From: an uncultured Alcaligenaceae bacterium | GTDB lineage: Bacteria > Pseudomonadota > Gammaproteobacteria > Burkholderiales > Burkholderiaceae_B | Direction: 5' to 3' | DNA length: 64,000 bases | NCBI GenBank assembly: GCA_937995985.1 | Contig: CALKIR010000010.1 | Coordinates: forward strand, 1-64,000 | In this document: positions 1 to 9,963 of the stretch, one piece after another | Layout of the letters: each line of letters begins with the position of its first letter | Position numbering within the stretch: position 1 is the first letter of the stretch | The notes under the pieces: model-generated | Told to the model about the DNA's origin: nothing | Database searches by the model: none | What the model saw: the letters and a program-made list of their open reading frames with translations, nothing else | Position numbers and translations under genes: made by a program

Positions 1-7
1 AAATTTT

Positions 8-83
8 TGGTGGGTCGTGCGCGACTCGAACGCGCGACCAACGGATTAAAAGTCCGCTGCTCTACCACCTGAGCTAACGACCC
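8..83 (-). tRNA. tRNA-Lys (anticodon UUU)
   Basis: Read on the minus strand this is a complete 76-nt tRNA with an encoded CCA end. The seven-base acceptor stem starts GGGTCGT and pairs with ACGACCC, followed by discriminator A. The D-arm contains TAGCTCAG, the T-loop contains GTTCGAGTC, and the anticodon loop reads CTTTTAA, giving UUU for lysine. It lies downstream of the GH31 gene on the same strand but has its own strong promoter, so it is probably transcribed independently. Confidence 0.96.
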
Positions 84-98
84 CAACCGAAAAAAATA

Positions 99-127
99 AT
101 TATGCACCAAACAAAGTACTGTGTCAA
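99..127 (-). promoter_or_regulatory. sigma70-type promoter of tRNA-Lys
   Basis: On the minus strand a perfect -35 TTGACA (122-127) is followed by a 17-base spacer and a -10 CATAAT (99-104, five of six matches). Transcription would start near position 92, about 9 bases before the mature tRNA 5' end at 83. This is one of the best consensus promoters in the window, as expected for a stable RNA gene. Confidence 0.8.
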
Positions 128-201
128 CTCCTTGTGTGGGAAAAAGAAACAACGTACCTAAAAACACACAGTTTGTTGTATTTTTCCCCACCTTGACTCC
201 A

Positions 202-2400
202 TTAGCGCTCACGCGAGATGCGAACCTCTGCGCCGCGACGTTTCACCTCTAGGCCTTCAGAAGGCAGAATCTTAAGCCCTTCTAGCCCTTTGATGTAGCT
301 TGAGCCTTGCATCTGCATGACGCGAATTTTATTGCGCATCACCTCAGGGCTATGCTCAGGCATACCAAACATCCAAACCTCCTCTAAGAGGCGCGCAGAA
401 TTAAAGGCACTGGTATTCAGAGCGGCTGGGCCCAAACACAGCATATGACCCTCACGACCAAATACGGGCAGCTTGTCTAGACCTGCCTGTACTTTCCAGC
501 GCGTCCCCCCTTCGTAACGCCAACCAGTACTAAGATCCCACCAAGCAGAACCCTTAGGAAGATAGACCTCTATTTCCTCCCCTGGATGCATCAATGGAGC
601 AACCAGCAATGCTGAACCCAGCATATACTGATGCCCCCAATTGAGCACCTCGGGATCGTCGGGAAACTCTAAAGACAGTGCACGTTGCACAGGTAAGCCA
701 GAGCGCACGGACTCCTCGATGATGCCCAAGACATAAGGAATCAAACGATAGCGCCAACGGAACCAATGAGCAATGTACTCTTGAGTCTGTTCATCAAAGT
801 CTGTAGGCATTAAACCAGGCACTGCGTGAATATGGAAGTTGGCAGAAAAAACCAACATAGATAGCCAACGCACATACAGCTCTGGAGTCATCTTATCCAA
901 AGGGGCGTGAGGCGAGCCCAAATAATGGGTTTGAGCACAAATCCCAGAGTTGCCTGTGGATAATGCTGCTGTCAAGCTAAGACGCATCCCCTCCCAATCA
1001 TTGGTGACCTCTGGCCCTAATTGCCACGCATACCGTTGCACCGAAGGAAAGAGGCTGTTTCCAGGCAACACACCTTCTTGAGGGGTTTTATGACCTGCAA
1101 AAGCATCAAATAGGGCTCGACGCATCAGCATAGGATACACCGTACGCAGCTGCTCTCCGGTGTGCCCCCCACGCCCTACTATATTGTCAGGAATCTCTAT
1201 TGCACTAAAATCAATAGGCGCTCCCCAACCCTCGTCATGGATCTGACGCTGCCGCTCAACCCAAACACGATAAGCATCGCGATGGGTCAGATCTAATAGC
1301 CCGTAATCCTTGCCTCCCGTTAAGGCATTACCCGTGAAGGTATGGCTATAGCCTAAATCATCATCAATAAGCAACCAGCCTCGGTCATCCCACTCTTCAA
1401 ATAGAGGAGTCCCCTCTATAACAGCTGGAAAGGTAGGAGCAACCAGCTTAAACTCGGCTTCTTCGGCGCGCTGTAAGGTGGCACGCACCTCGCCCAAGCG
1501 CTGCTCATCCCATTCAAACTGAGCCCGCTCAGCGCTAAACCCATAGACCATTGGGGCAGGCATATGAACCACATCAATGCCCAGCTCTTTTTCTTTGAGC
1601 TGCTCTACCAAGGCAAAAGCATCATCCATGCTATGTTCAGGGCTAAGATGCAACCACACGCCCATAGGCCACAAACCAGGTTGCCCAGCACGCCCAGTCA
1701 ACGCAGTATACTGATTTAATATATCAGTGGGCTGACCGGTAAAGAAAAAGAGATCCAAATGATTACTGTGTACCCGCGCCTCATAAACTGCACTGTCAGA
1801 TGCCGCTACATCATGTTCAATAGTTTCAAAAGTATTCAGATACAGACCCCAACCACGGGTACTCCATAGAAACGGAATACTGCGATCCTCAGGATTGCTT
1901 GAGCATAGCCGTACCCCACGACGCTCAAGTGCATCGGTAGACTCACCGAGACCAAATAATAGCTCATCGGCACGCACACCAAGACGTACTGACCAACACT
2001 GATCAGCCTTGCACACCCCATCACTCACGCTTTCCACAAGAAGCGTGTCGTTGCGCAACAAAGCAAAACTAAAGGGATTTGTCTTGACAACCAGAGCCAA
2101 TTCGCCCTGCTCAAAACGCCAACTACCGCCATCCTCTGCGGTGCTATGTAACTCACCTACCGCATCCGTTCGCACAAGCAAGCTCTCTTGAAGCTCTTGC
2201 ATACGCGCATGAACGCGCTCAGGCTCAATATGCTCCGGTAAACCGAGACGGAGCCGATATACTCCTGGGGCATGCGCCTCGATACGCACGATATGACCTG
2301 ATTCGCTATCTGAAAGCTGTGCAGAAGAAGATGTAGATGATAGAGAGCTAAGTTGATTAAACAATGGTGTTGTTTCGTCTGATTGATGGTTGGACTGCAC
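202..2400 (-). CDS. glycoside hydrolase family 31-like protein with altered active site
   Basis: This 732-residue protein has the GH31 layout: an N-terminal beta-sandwich containing LLFGLGEST (148-155) and the LTGRAGQPGLWPMGVWL linker (234-250), a (beta/alpha)8 barrel to about 560, and C-terminal beta domains. GH31 enzymes hydrolyse alpha-glucosides or alpha-xylosides. The expected nucleophile Asp seems kept (D397 in APIDFSAIEIP), but other hallmarks differ. The HFDxxW-type substrate Asp is replaced by Pro (P281 in VVHMPAPM), the acid/base region reads LGPEVTNDWEGM with Glu464 where Asp is usual, and the SHDIGG motif reads THYLGS. No signal peptide is seen; residues 8-32 are Ser/Thr-rich. Family membership is fairly secure. 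Substrate and even catalytic activity are uncertain. Confidence 0.8.
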   Translation of the reverse strand: MQSNHQSDETTPLFNQLSSLSSTSSSAQLSDSESGHIVRIEAHAPGVYRLRLGLPEHIEPERVHARMQELQESLLVRTDAVGELHSTAEDGGSWRFEQGELALVVKTNPFSFALLRNDTLLVESVSDGVCKADQCWSVRLGVRADELLFGLGESTDALERRGVRLCSSNPEDRSIPFLWSTRGWGLYLNTFETIEHDVAASDSAVYEARVHSNHLDLFFFTGQPTDILNQYTALTGRAGQPGLWPMGVWLHLSPEHSMDDAFALVEQLKEKELGIDVVHMPAPMVYGFSAERAQFEWDEQRLGEVRATLQRAEEAEFKLVAPTFPAVIEGTPLFEEWDDRGWLLIDDDLGYSHTFTGNALTGGKDYGLLDLTHRDAYRVWVERQRQIHDEGWGAPIDFSAIEIPDNIVGRGGHTGEQLRTVYPMLMRRALFDAFAGHKTPQEGVLPGNSLFPSVQRYAWQLGPEVTNDWEGMRLSLTAALSTGNSGICAQTHYLGSPHAPLDKMTPELYVRWLSMLVFSANFHIHAVPGLMPTDFDEQTQEYIAHWFRWRYRLIPYVLGIIEESVRSGLPVQRALSLEFPDDPEVLNWGHQYMLGSALLVAPLMHPGEEIEVYLPKGSAWWDLSTGWRYEGGTRWKVQAGLDKLPVFGREGHMLCLGPAALNTSAFNSARLLEEVWMFGMPEHSPEVMRNKIRVMQMQGSSYIKGLEGLKILPSEGLEVKRRGAEVRISRER

Positions 2401-2495
2401 TGTGTATTCCCCAGGGCTTTGCCCAAAATTGAAAGATAAGAGAAAAAACGCTTAAGAATTAAATGCTAAAAAATACTCCCCTATTATAACCTTTA

Positions 2496-4349
2496 TTAGC
2501 GCAAGGCAACGGAACGCTTTAAATCAAGGGTAAGCACCGGCGGTTCCTGACACAATTGCGCTGCTATCTGCTCTGCGGCCACACTGGCCCAGCTAAAGCC
2601 ATGCGAGCCCATAGCAGTAGCGATCCACAACCCATGCGCATGGGCGTGCACCACATCAATTACAGGCCGATGATCGCGCATGGCCAACCGCTCGCCCACC
2701 CACCCACTCGTCGCCTGAACTGTGGGCATGTGAGTAGATAAAAAGGGGCGTAAGCGCGCTTCTATAGTTGCTTGACGAGCTTGGCTCCAAATGTGGGAGG
2801 AGTCCTCTCGATCATAAGTGCTGCCTAAAACAATTTGTCCCTGCCGATCATTTAGAATATAGCCAGGACCATTCATGATGCCAGTATACGGCCAACTGCT
2901 GCAACTAGCCGGATAACTGCCCACCTGCCCTTGAACAGTCCCAGCCTGCCAAAATCGAGGGTATTGATGCTTATCCACCCATGTTTTCAGCAGCCTTTGC
3001 GCACCGCCCGCATTGGCTACTATAACAGCCTCATACTCAACACTTTTTTCTGTCGCTGTGAATAACTGCCACCCCTGGGCAGTGGCCTGTATCTCCACTA
3101 CCTCAGCAGCAATGGCGGTAATGGGTGCTGCGGCTAATAGGTGCCGAATTAGCTCAGCAGGACGCACAGTATAAGCTTCAGTAAAGAGCAGCCCCCCATA
3201 GGGTAGGGATACGCCCCCGATGACGGGCTCTTTAGCCTCATGCCAACGCACCCAATTGGGATCAAAAGCCAATCGCTGCACAGTGGTATTAAAAAATTCA
3301 GCTTCCTCTACATTTTTTGCTGCGGTAATTGCAGAGCCACAAAACCAAGCGTCCCCTAACCAAGGGCGCCAACGCTGCCGAGCTAGCGCTATCCCCAAGC
3401 GACTCAATCGAGCACGTGGCGGATCAGCGCGTGCAATCATAGGCACCATTGCAACAGCATCATGACCCGCGTGCCGCCCCCCTAAATCTAAACCTGATGT
3501 CCCGCGCCCCATCACAGGATCATATACATGTACTTGAATTTGGCGCTGCGCTAACGCATACGCCAATGACGCTCCGACAATGCCTGCCCCTATCACTGCT
3601 ACCGTTTGGGGAGGCTGCTTGCGTTCCCTTTGGCCCAAATGACTGCGCAGCTGCCCCGTCAACATCTCTCTTTTAAAGGCATATCCAGGACGCTTTTGCA
3701 ATATGAACCCTGCATTTTGTAAATCACGACGCACCGCACTTGCAGTACACCACGTGGCTAAGGTTGCCCCTTGCGCAGCCATACGCACCAACTGGCTCCA
3801 TACAGCGGGGGTCCACATTGCAGGATTTAGACGGGGAGAAAATCCATCAAGAAAAAAAGCATCCGCACACAGCTCTACCTGTGCTGCTGTGTGCTCAATA
3901 CGTCCAAAAACAAGGGTTAAACTCACAGCCCCATGGGCAAACTCCAAACGATGGACTCCCGGCAACAAGGCGGGCCATTTTTGTATCAATTGGCGTGCGA
4001 AGGGCTGCAGCTGAGGGTCTGAACGCTCTAACTGCGCCTGCAAATCCTGCTGCGTTAATGGATGCGCCTCAAAAGAAACAAAATGAAGCGTGCGGCTACG
4101 CTCAGGATCCTGTTGCCAACGATACCAAGTCGTTAAAAAGTTATTTCCCAAGCCAAAACCAGTCTCACAAATGGTAAATTGAGCGCGGCCACGCCAGCGG
4201 TTAGGTAAATCATTGCCCGCTAAAAAAACATAATCCGCCTGACCCATTGCCCCAGACAAAGAATGGTACACATCGCCGTACTCAGGATGAATAGCCACCC
4301 CATGCTGGTTTAAAACAGGTTGGGCAGGCACTAATGGCTCATAATTCAT
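2496..4349 (-). CDS. mnmC: bifunctional tRNA mnm5s2U34 enzyme MnmC
   Basis: This 617-residue, two-domain protein completes the mnm5(s2)U modification at wobble position 34 of tRNAs. The N-terminal MnmD methyltransferase shows the SAM motif CETGFGLGNNFL (61-72) and FFLDGFSP (165-172). It methylates nm5U to mnm5U. The C-terminal FAD oxidoreductase, starting near 248 with IGAGIVGASLA (253-263), removes the carboxymethyl group from cmnm5U. Length and domain order match the fused enterobacterial MnmC. The gene is divergent from the inositol-monophosphatase gene across a 97-base gap. Its stop lies 95 bases before the GH31 start on the same strand. Confidence 0.93.
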   Translation of the reverse strand: MNYEPLVPAQPVLNQHGVAIHPEYGDVYHSLSGAMGQADYVFLAGNDLPNRWRGRAQFTICETGFGLGNNFLTTWYRWQQDPERSRTLHFVSFEAHPLTQQDLQAQLERSDPQLQPFARQLIQKWPALLPGVHRLEFAHGAVSLTLVFGRIEHTAAQVELCADAFFLDGFSPRLNPAMWTPAVWSQLVRMAAQGATLATWCTASAVRRDLQNAGFILQKRPGYAFKREMLTGQLRSHLGQRERKQPPQTVAVIGAGIVGASLAYALAQRQIQVHVYDPVMGRGTSGLDLGGRHAGHDAVAMVPMIARADPPRARLSRLGIALARQRWRPWLGDAWFCGSAITAAKNVEEAEFFNTTVQRLAFDPNWVRWHEAKEPVIGGVSLPYGGLLFTEAYTVRPAELIRHLLAAAPITAIAAEVVEIQATAQGWQLFTATEKSVEYEAVIVANAGGAQRLLKTWVDKHQYPRFWQAGTVQGQVGSYPASCSSWPYTGIMNGPGYILNDRQGQIVLGSTYDREDSSHIWSQARQATIEARLRPFLSTHMPTVQATSGWVGERLAMRDHRPVIDVVHAHAHGLWIATAMGSHGFSWASVAAEQIAAQLCQEPPVLTLDLKRSVALR

Positions 4350-4446
4350 TAACTATCCGCTCACTGAAAAAGCAATCAAACTATGTTAAAAAAAGAGCCA
4401 ACGAATACACCTTTTATTTTTGTGGGTTGATACCAAGGATATATCG

Positions 4447-5325
4447 ATGGCAGTGATCAATTTGCAGGAAGCGCTTAATGCAGCAACTTTGGCAGCACAC
4501 AAGGCTGCACCTATATTACAGCACTATGCCCAACATAGAAAAGAACTTACCATTGACTTTAAACAGCATAATGACCTCGTTTCTCAAGCCGATCGCGAAG
4601 CGGAACAGGCCATTATTCAAACCCTAAAAAAAGCAACCCCACACTTTGGCATTGTTGGCGAGGAATCCGGTGGGCACGCCGAAGGGCCTGCCTTTTGGGT
4701 GATTGACCCACTTGATGGCACCACCAACTTCCTCCATGGATTGCCCTTTTATGTTATCTCCATCGCCTTAGTCGCTAAAAAAGGACAACGCCTTAATACA
4801 GGCATTACCCTTTCTGCCACGGAGCCCGTAGTGGGACTGGTTTATGACCCGAACCGCAATGAAAGCTTTACTGCATGTTACGGCCAAGGTGCCTGGCTCA
4901 ATGAACAACGTATTTACTGCAGTCACACTGACGAGCTGTCTCAAGCATTGCTTTCTACCGGATTTCCTTTTAGAGATTTCAGTTTTTCTGAACAATATGT
5001 GCCCATGATGCTGCAAGCCATGAACAATACTCGGGGCATCCGCCGTCTTGGCGCAGCCGCCTTAGACTTAGCTTGGGTCGCGTGTGGCCGCTTTGATGGC
5101 TACTGGGAAATGGGCTTGGCTCCTTGGGATGTAGCGGCTGGCACCCTAATCGCCAGAGAGTCTGGTGCACAATGCGAGGATCTATATCACCAAGAGCCCT
5201 GGCCAGCGTCTGGAGATATTTATTGTGCCAATCCTAAGCTTGCCCAGGCACTGCATCAGCAGCTATTTGCTCCGCATTTAACCCAACGCCAAGGCCCCAC
5301 TCCCTCTTGGACCCAAGAAAACTAA
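4447..5325 (+). CDS. suhB: inositol-1-monophosphatase family protein (SuhB-like)
   Basis: This 292-residue enzyme belongs to the Mg2+-dependent IMPase superfamily, which dephosphorylates inositol monophosphates and related sugar phosphates. In enterobacteria SuhB also binds the transcription antitermination machinery. Metal-binding motif GEESGG (71-76), the diagnostic DPLDGTTNF (87-95) and the C-terminal PWDVAAG are all present. I chose the ATG at 4447 because AAGGA (4435-4439) sits 7 bases upstream and homologues start here. A TTG at 4420 would add nine residues but lacks this support. The gene is convergent with secA. The symbol follows family similarity, since several paralogues of this family exist. 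Confidence 0.88.
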   Translation: MAVINLQEALNAATLAAHKAAPILQHYAQHRKELTIDFKQHNDLVSQADREAEQAIIQTLKKATPHFGIVGEESGGHAEGPAFWVIDPLDGTTNFLHGLPFYVISIALVAKKGQRLNTGITLSATEPVVGLVYDPNRNESFTACYGQGAWLNEQRIYCSHTDELSQALLSTGFPFRDFSFSEQYVPMMLQAMNNTRGIRRLGAAALDLAWVACGRFDGYWEMGLAPWDVAAGTLIARESGAQCEDLYHQEPWPASGDIYCANPKLAQALHQQLFAPHLTQRQGPTPSWTQEN

Positions 5326-5346
5326 TCAACACTAGCCAATCAGTAT

Positions 5347-5382
5347 AAAAAAGTGGCCGAGCAGATCACTTTGCTCGGCCAC
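5347..5382 (-). terminator. intrinsic terminator of secA
   Basis: An 11-base-pair stem (GTGGCCGAGCA at 5353-5363 with TGCTCGGCCAC at 5372-5382, 8-base loop) is followed on the minus strand by six T residues (5347-5352). It lies 40 bases beyond the secA stop. It may also help stop plus-strand transcripts from the IMPase gene, although the U tract favours secA. Confidence 0.85.
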
Positions 5383-5421
5383 ATACTCATCCATTCAGCC
5401 TTGTTTAGGCACTCACACAGA

Positions 5422-8181
5422 CTAGGCTAAACGACCATGGCAATGCTTATATTTTTTGCCGCTGCCACAAGGACAAGGAGCATTACGCCCCACCCGTGGC
5501 ACTGTGGTGTGGGCTGATTGTGCCCCTCCTGTTGCCGCCTCTTGAGAGGATTGAGAAGCCGCACCTTGACCTAAGGCAGTATCATAATCGGCATGCTGAT
5601 AACGAACATTTATCCCTGCTGCCGATTGCGGCACAGCCGTTTCTGTTGCAGCCTCTTGAGCAGGGCGAATGCGCACAGTCAACAAGACTTTAACGACCTC
5701 ATCGCGGATGCGATCCAGCATGTCGGCAAATAACTCAAAGGCCTCACGCTTGTATTCTTGACGTGGGTCTCGTTGCGCATAGCCTCGTAAATGAATGCCT
5801 TGACGCAAATGATCCATTGCCAATAAGTGTCCTCGCCATTGCGTATCGATGGACTGCAATAACATGGCACGCTCAAAAGGCTTCCAGCTATCCTCTCCGA
5901 CTTGTTCAATCTTGCTCTCTAGTGCCTCCTTAGCCTTTTGAATTACCGCATGAAGCAGATCCTCATCAGTTAAAGAGGTATCGTGCTCCACCATATCTTT
6001 TAAAGGCAGTTCAATTTGATATTCCGACTCTAAGGCATTTTCCAGTCCGATTAAATCCCACTGCTCTTCCATGCTCTCTTCGGGCACATAGGTATGAAAC
6101 ACCTCAGTCATGCAGGCCTCAAGCAAATTGAGCACCATATCCCGTACGGAATCAGACTCTAAAACCTCATTGCGCTGTGCATAAATAACTTTACGCTGAT
6201 CATTGGCAATATCATCGTATTGCAACAGCTGCTTACGGATATCAAAGTTACGCGCCTCAACCTTACGTTGAGCGGACTCAATAGAGCGTGTCACCATACG
6301 CGCTTCAATCGGCTCCCCTTCGGGCAAGCGTAAACGCTCCATAATGGCACGCACGCGATCCCCTGCAAAAATGCGCATCAAGGAATCATCTAAAGAGAGA
6401 TAAAAGCGCGAGGAGCCCGGATCGCCCTGACGCCCTGCACGACCGCGCAACTGATTATCAATCCGTCGTGACTCATGACGCTCCGTACCAATAATACGGA
6501 GTCCTCCGGCCTGTTTCACCGCCTCATTAGCCCGCTTCCACTCTTCACGTGCGTGGGCAATTTTCTCAGCCTTTTGCTCCGCAGTCAATGAATCATCAGC
6601 CTCTATTAGCTCTATCTGCCGAGCTAAACTACCGCCTAAAACAATATCCGTACCACGCCCTGCCATATTGGTGGCAATAGTAATATGTCCTGGTTTGCCA
6701 GCCTCAGCGATAATATGAGCCTCACGCTCGTGATGCTTGGCATTTAACACTTCGTGCTTGAGATTCTCTTTGGTTAAAAGAGCTGAGAGCAGCTCAGAAT
6801 TTTCAATGCTGGTCGTCCCAACCAAAACAGGCTGCCCACGCTCCTGACAATCTCGAATATCTGCCACAATTGCAGCCAGCTTTTCTTTGTCGGTTTTAAA
6901 GACCTGATCGTTTTGATCAATGCGAATCATCGGCTTGTTGGTAGGAATAATAACTGTTTCCAAACCATAGATTTCTTGAAACTCATACGCCTCAGTATCC
7001 GCTGTCCCGGTCATCCCCGACAATTTTTCATACATGCGGAAATAGTTCTGGAAAGTAATGGATGCCAAAGTTTGGTTTTCTTTTTGGACCTCCACCCCTT
7101 CTTTGGCCTCTACAGCCTGATGCAGGCCATCTGACCAGCGGCGCCCCGACATCAAACGCCCAGTAAACTCATCTACAATGATGACCTCACCATTTTGCAC
7201 CACATAATGCTGATCCCGGAAAAATAGATGATGGGCCCGCAGTGCAGCCATCAAATGATGGACCAAGCCAATGTGACGTGAATCATATAAAGAAGCATCC
7301 TCTGGCAATAAGCCTCGCTCGCGAAGCAACTGCTCTGCACGTTCGTGACCGGCCTCGGATAAGTGCACTTGCTGAGCCTTTTCATCCACCCAAAAATCCC
7401 CTTCTGGCTCGGGCTCGTGAGGCACTGGCTCATGCTCCATTTTTTTCATCAAGGGAGGAATGGCATTCATAACCTTGTAGAGCTCGGTGTTATCATCCGC
7501 CACCCCTGAGATAATCAAAGGAGTACGTGCCTCATCAATCAGGATGGAGTCTACCTCATCCACAATAGCAAAATGCAGGCCTCTTTGACGCCGATCTTCA
7601 GCCCTATACTCCATATTGTCACGCAAATAATCAAAACCAAACTCATTATTGGTTCCATACGTGACATCCGCAGCATATGCCTGCTGCTTTTCTGTGTTAT
7701 CTTGGTTGCCGACCACTACCCCTACACTCAGGCCTAAAAACTGATAAAGCGCTCCCATCCAATCGGCATCTCGGCGCGCTAAATAATCGTTTACCGTGAC
7801 CACATGCACCCCCTTGCCAGTCAAGGCATTAAGGTACACCGCCAAGGTAGCCATTAGGGTTTTGCCCTCGCCAGTGCGCATTTCGGCAATCTTGCCTTGG
7901 TGTAACGCAATCGCACCCAACAGCTGCACATCGTAATGGCGCATATTGAACACACGTACACCGGCCTCACGTACCACCGCAAATGCCTCTGGCAATAGAT
8001 CATCTAAAGTCTCCCCAGCCTGTAGGCGCTGGCGAAACTCATCGGTTTTGGCACGCAAACCAGCCTCATCCAAAGCCTGCATTTGAGGCTCTAAGGCATT
8101 GATTTGATTTACTATTCGCTGATATTGACGCAGTAATCGATCGTTGCGACTACCAAAAAACTTTCGTAGCAATGAAACCAT
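5422..8181 (-). CDS. secA: preprotein translocase ATPase SecA
   Basis: SecA is the cytoplasmic motor that drives unfolded preproteins through SecYEG. The 919-residue length is typical for proteobacteria. Visible features are Walker [14 protein letters not shown] (101-113), the [19 protein letters not shown] segment in the first nucleotide-binding fold, TSIENSE and the [15 protein letters not shown] motif of the second fold. The last residues form the zinc/SecB-binding tail [13 protein letters not shown] low-complexity linker rich in Ala, Gln and Ser precedes that tail. The gene is transcribed away from the DciA gene and ends at a strong hairpin terminator. Confidence 0.98.
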   Translation of the reverse strand: MVSLLRKFFGSRNDRLLRQYQRIVNQINALEPQMQALDEAGLRAKTDEFRQRLQAGETLDDLLPEAFAVVREAGVRVFNMRHYDVQLLGAIALHQGKIAEMRTGEGKTLMATLAVYLNALTGKGVHVVTVNDYLARRDADWMGALYQFLGLSVGVVVGNQDNTEKQQAYAADVTYGTNNEFGFDYLRDNMEYRAEDRRQRGLHFAIVDEVDSILIDEARTPLIISGVADDNTELYKVMNAIPPLMKKMEHEPVPHEPEPEGDFWVDEKAQQVHLSEAGHERAEQLLRERGLLPEDASLYDSRHIGLVHHLMAALRAHHLFFRDQHYVVQNGEVIIVDEFTGRLMSGRRWSDGLHQAVEAKEGVEVQKENQTLASITFQNYFRMYEKLSGMTGTADTEAYEFQEIYGLETVIIPTNKPMIRIDQNDQVFKTDKEKLAAIVADIRDCQERGQPVLVGTTSIENSELLSALLTKENLKHEVLNAKHHEREAHIIAEAGKPGHITIATNMAGRGTDIVLGGSLARQIELIEADDSLTAEQKAEKIAHAREEWKRANEAVKQAGGLRIIGTERHESRRIDNQLRGRAGRQGDPGSSRFYLSLDDSLMRIFAGDRVRAIMERLRLPEGEPIEARMVTRSIESAQRKVEARNFDIRKQLLQYDDIANDQRKVIYAQRNEVLESDSVRDMVLNLLEACMTEVFHTYVPEESMEEQWDLIGLENALESEYQIELPLKDMVEHDTSLTDEDLLHAVIQKAKEALESKIEQVGEDSWKPFERAMLLQSIDTQWRGHLLAMDHLRQGIHLRGYAQRDPRQEYKREAFELFADMLDRIRDEVVKVLLTVRIRPAQEAATETAVPQSAAGINVRYQHADYDTALGQGAASQSSQEAATGGAQSAHTTVPRVGRNAPCPCGSGKKYKHCHGRLA

Positions 8182-8240
8182 CTCGTAATGTGCTTATGCT
8201 CGAATCATTCGCAAAAACGTGCAGCTGCAAATGATCGGGC

Positions 8241-8268
8241 ATTATCCTGTATTATTGGTAATAAACAA
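8241..8268 (-). promoter_or_regulatory. candidate promoter of secA
   Basis: On the minus strand a GATAAT -10 (8241-8246, five of six) is preceded at 16 bases by TTGTTT (8263-8268, three of six). It would give a leader of about 50 bases before the secA ATG at 8181. The -35 is weak, so this is only a candidate. Confidence 0.35.
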
Positions 8269-8390
8269 AGAGTTAAGTGTAACGCAGAAATCTTGGCACG
8301 TCCCGATTAACTCGCCTATTGAGTGTAATACTTATTGCCTCTGGCGTCTGCATCTCAGACAACCCATTTCTTAATTTTTTAATCCTAACC

Positions 8391-8867
8391 ATGAAAGACT
8401 ACCTGAGTCGCCAAAAAAATCAAACCCCAATGGCTGCCCATCCCTTACAATGGTTGGCACAACCAAGCAGCCGTCACCAGCTCTTGGAACACGCTCAACG
8501 CCTCATAGAAATAGAGCACGTGGTACATCGCTGTTTGCCTCCTGCGCTGCGCGCTGGCTGTCGTGCCCTGCGTTTTGAGCAAGGAGTACTCTACCTAGGT
8601 GTACCCAGCGGACAATTTGCCAGTCGTATCAAACAACTAAGTGAGCGCATGGTCACTCACTTACAAGAGGCGCGCTGGCCAGCGCAACGCATTCACATAC
8701 GCGTACTGCCCCAGTCTTCGCACTTGCCTCCTAATCCTTATCAGCCCCGTCCTCAGCCCAAAAAGCTCAGCCCTGCAGCCGCACAAGCCTTTGCTGAGCT
8801 AAAAAAAGAGCTGCCCGACGGACCATTGGCTCAGGCCGTCGAGCAGCTCTTAACTAGGCATTCTTAA
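8391..8867 (+). CDS. DciA-like DUF721 protein
   Basis: This 158-residue basic protein resembles DUF721/DciA, the ancestral replicative-helicase operator that loads DnaB in bacteria lacking DnaC. The domain spans roughly 15-105, with the pattern LRFEQGVLYLGVPSGQFASR (48-67) followed by a predicted helix. A Pro/Gln-rich linker and a short C-terminal helix (PLAQAVEQLL) follow. The ORF extends upstream to 8319, but that N-terminus looks non-homologous, so the ATG at 8391 is preferred although no clear ribosome-binding site is visible. The position divergent from secA and beside lpxC fits the arrangement I recall for related betaproteobacteria. It ends 30 bases from the convergent lpxC stop with no obvious terminator between. 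Confidence 0.7.
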   Translation: MKDYLSRQKNQTPMAAHPLQWLAQPSSRHQLLEHAQRLIEIEHVVHRCLPPALRAGCRALRFEQGVLYLGVPSGQFASRIKQLSERMVTHLQEARWPAQRIHIRVLPQSSHLPPNPYQPRPQPKKLSPAAAQAFAELKKELPDGPLAQAVEQLLTRHS

Positions 8868-8897
8868 ATGAGTGGGAGCAGGCCACAAAATAATCGA

Positions 8898-9821
8898 TTA
8901 AGCCAATCCCCACTCCCCCGCATAAGCAGGAGCCACCTGATCGCGTTCGCTAAATGTTACCAGCTCCCAAGCCTGCTCATCCTGTAGCAATGTTCGAGCC
9001 AGTTGATTATTTAGGGCATGACCGGACTTACAGGCCACATATCGAGCCAGCAAAGGATAACCAATCAAATATAAATCACCAATGGCATCCAAGATCTTAT
9101 GCTTGACAAATTCATCATCATAACGTAGGCCATCCGCATTCAGCACCCTATACTCATCCATCACAATGGCATTATCTAAACTCCCCCCTCGCGCTAAACC
9201 TGCTGAACGCATTGCCTCTACATCACTGGCAAAGCCAAAAGTTCGTGCACGTGCAATGGTTTTTGTATAGGAATCTTTGGCAAAATCCACCTCAGCAAAA
9301 TTGGCTGTCGCTTTAATGGCAGGATGCTGAAAGTCAATAGAAAACTGCAGAGCATAGCCCTCATAGGGCTCTAAACGTGCCCACTTTTTATCGCCCCCTG
9401 TTCCGTCTTCTACCTGTACAGGCTTGAGTACACGCAAAAACTTTTTAGGCGCATCATGTTCTTTAATGCCAGCAGCACGTAATAAATAGACAAAGGTGCC
9501 TGCGCTGCCATCCATAATAGGAACCTCTTGGGCAGTTAAATCAATGTGAAGATTATCAATACCCAAACCGGCTAAGGCAGACATGAGGTGCTCTACTGTG
9601 GAGATAATGACATTGTCCTTTTGTAAGACAGAAGCCATCATCGTCCCCCCTACAGAAAACGCATTTGCAGGAATGCTCACAACGGGATCCAAATCCACCC
9701 GATGAAATACTATCCCTGTATCAGGGGCTGCAGGACGCAGCGTCAATTCAACTAAACGTCCTGAATGTAGTCCTATGCCCTTCGTACTAATAGTCTGGGC
9801 TATCGTTCGCTGCTTTAACAT
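8898..9821 (-). CDS. lpxC: UDP-3-O-acyl-N-acetylglucosamine deacetylase LpxC
   Basis: LpxC catalyses the committed, zinc-dependent step of lipid A synthesis. The 307-residue length is normal. Zinc and catalytic residues are visible: Glu-His in [10 protein letters not shown] (E77, H78), the HKILDAIGD motif carrying His and Asp ligands near 237-241, and the later His in KSGHALNN. It is the last gene of the dcw cluster, separated from ftsZ by 142 bases containing an inverted repeat, so it may be expressed partly independently of ftsZ. Confidence 0.97.
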   Translation of the reverse strand: MLKQRTIAQTISTKGIGLHSGRLVELTLRPAAPDTGIVFHRVDLDPVVSIPANAFSVGGTMMASVLQKDNVIISTVEHLMSALAGLGIDNLHIDLTAQEVPIMDGSAGTFVYLLRAAGIKEHDAPKKFLRVLKPVQVEDGTGGDKKWARLEPYEGYALQFSIDFQHPAIKATANFAEVDFAKDSYTKTIARARTFGFASDVEAMRSAGLARGGSLDNAIVMDEYRVLNADGLRYDDEFVKHKILDAIGDLYLIGYPLLARYVACKSGHALNNQLARTLLQDEQAWELVTFSERDQVAPAYAGEWGLA

Positions 9822-9909
9822 ATAACCGTACTTTTTAATACATTATTTTAAACACCCCATTGTACTCTTTTTTCATCCCCCTGTTGTTAATAAAAATAAA
9901 TTTGCAGGC

Positions 9910-9940
9910 GCACACAGCCCATGACACACGGGCTGTGTGC
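9910..9940 (-). terminator. stem-loop between ftsZ and lpxC
   Basis: An 11-base-pair perfect inverted repeat (GCACACAGCCC at 9910-9920 with GGGCTGTGTGC at 9930-9940, 9-base loop) lies 23 bases past the ftsZ stop. On the minus strand the T-rich stretch follows only after about ten bases, so this may be a weak terminator, an attenuator or an RNA-stability element rather than a full stop. Confidence 0.45.
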
Positions 9941-9963
9941 TGTACGCGGGAGCCTAAAGACAA

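Noticed and set aside
2483..2488. TATAAT -10 upstream of the GH31 gene
   Set aside because: The hexamer is perfect, but the nearest -35-like sequence is spaced at 15 bases and weak, so I did not list it as a promoter.
3740..4177. 145-codon plus-strand ORF antisense to mnmC
   Set aside because: Opposite a conserved bifunctional enzyme and without recognisable domains.
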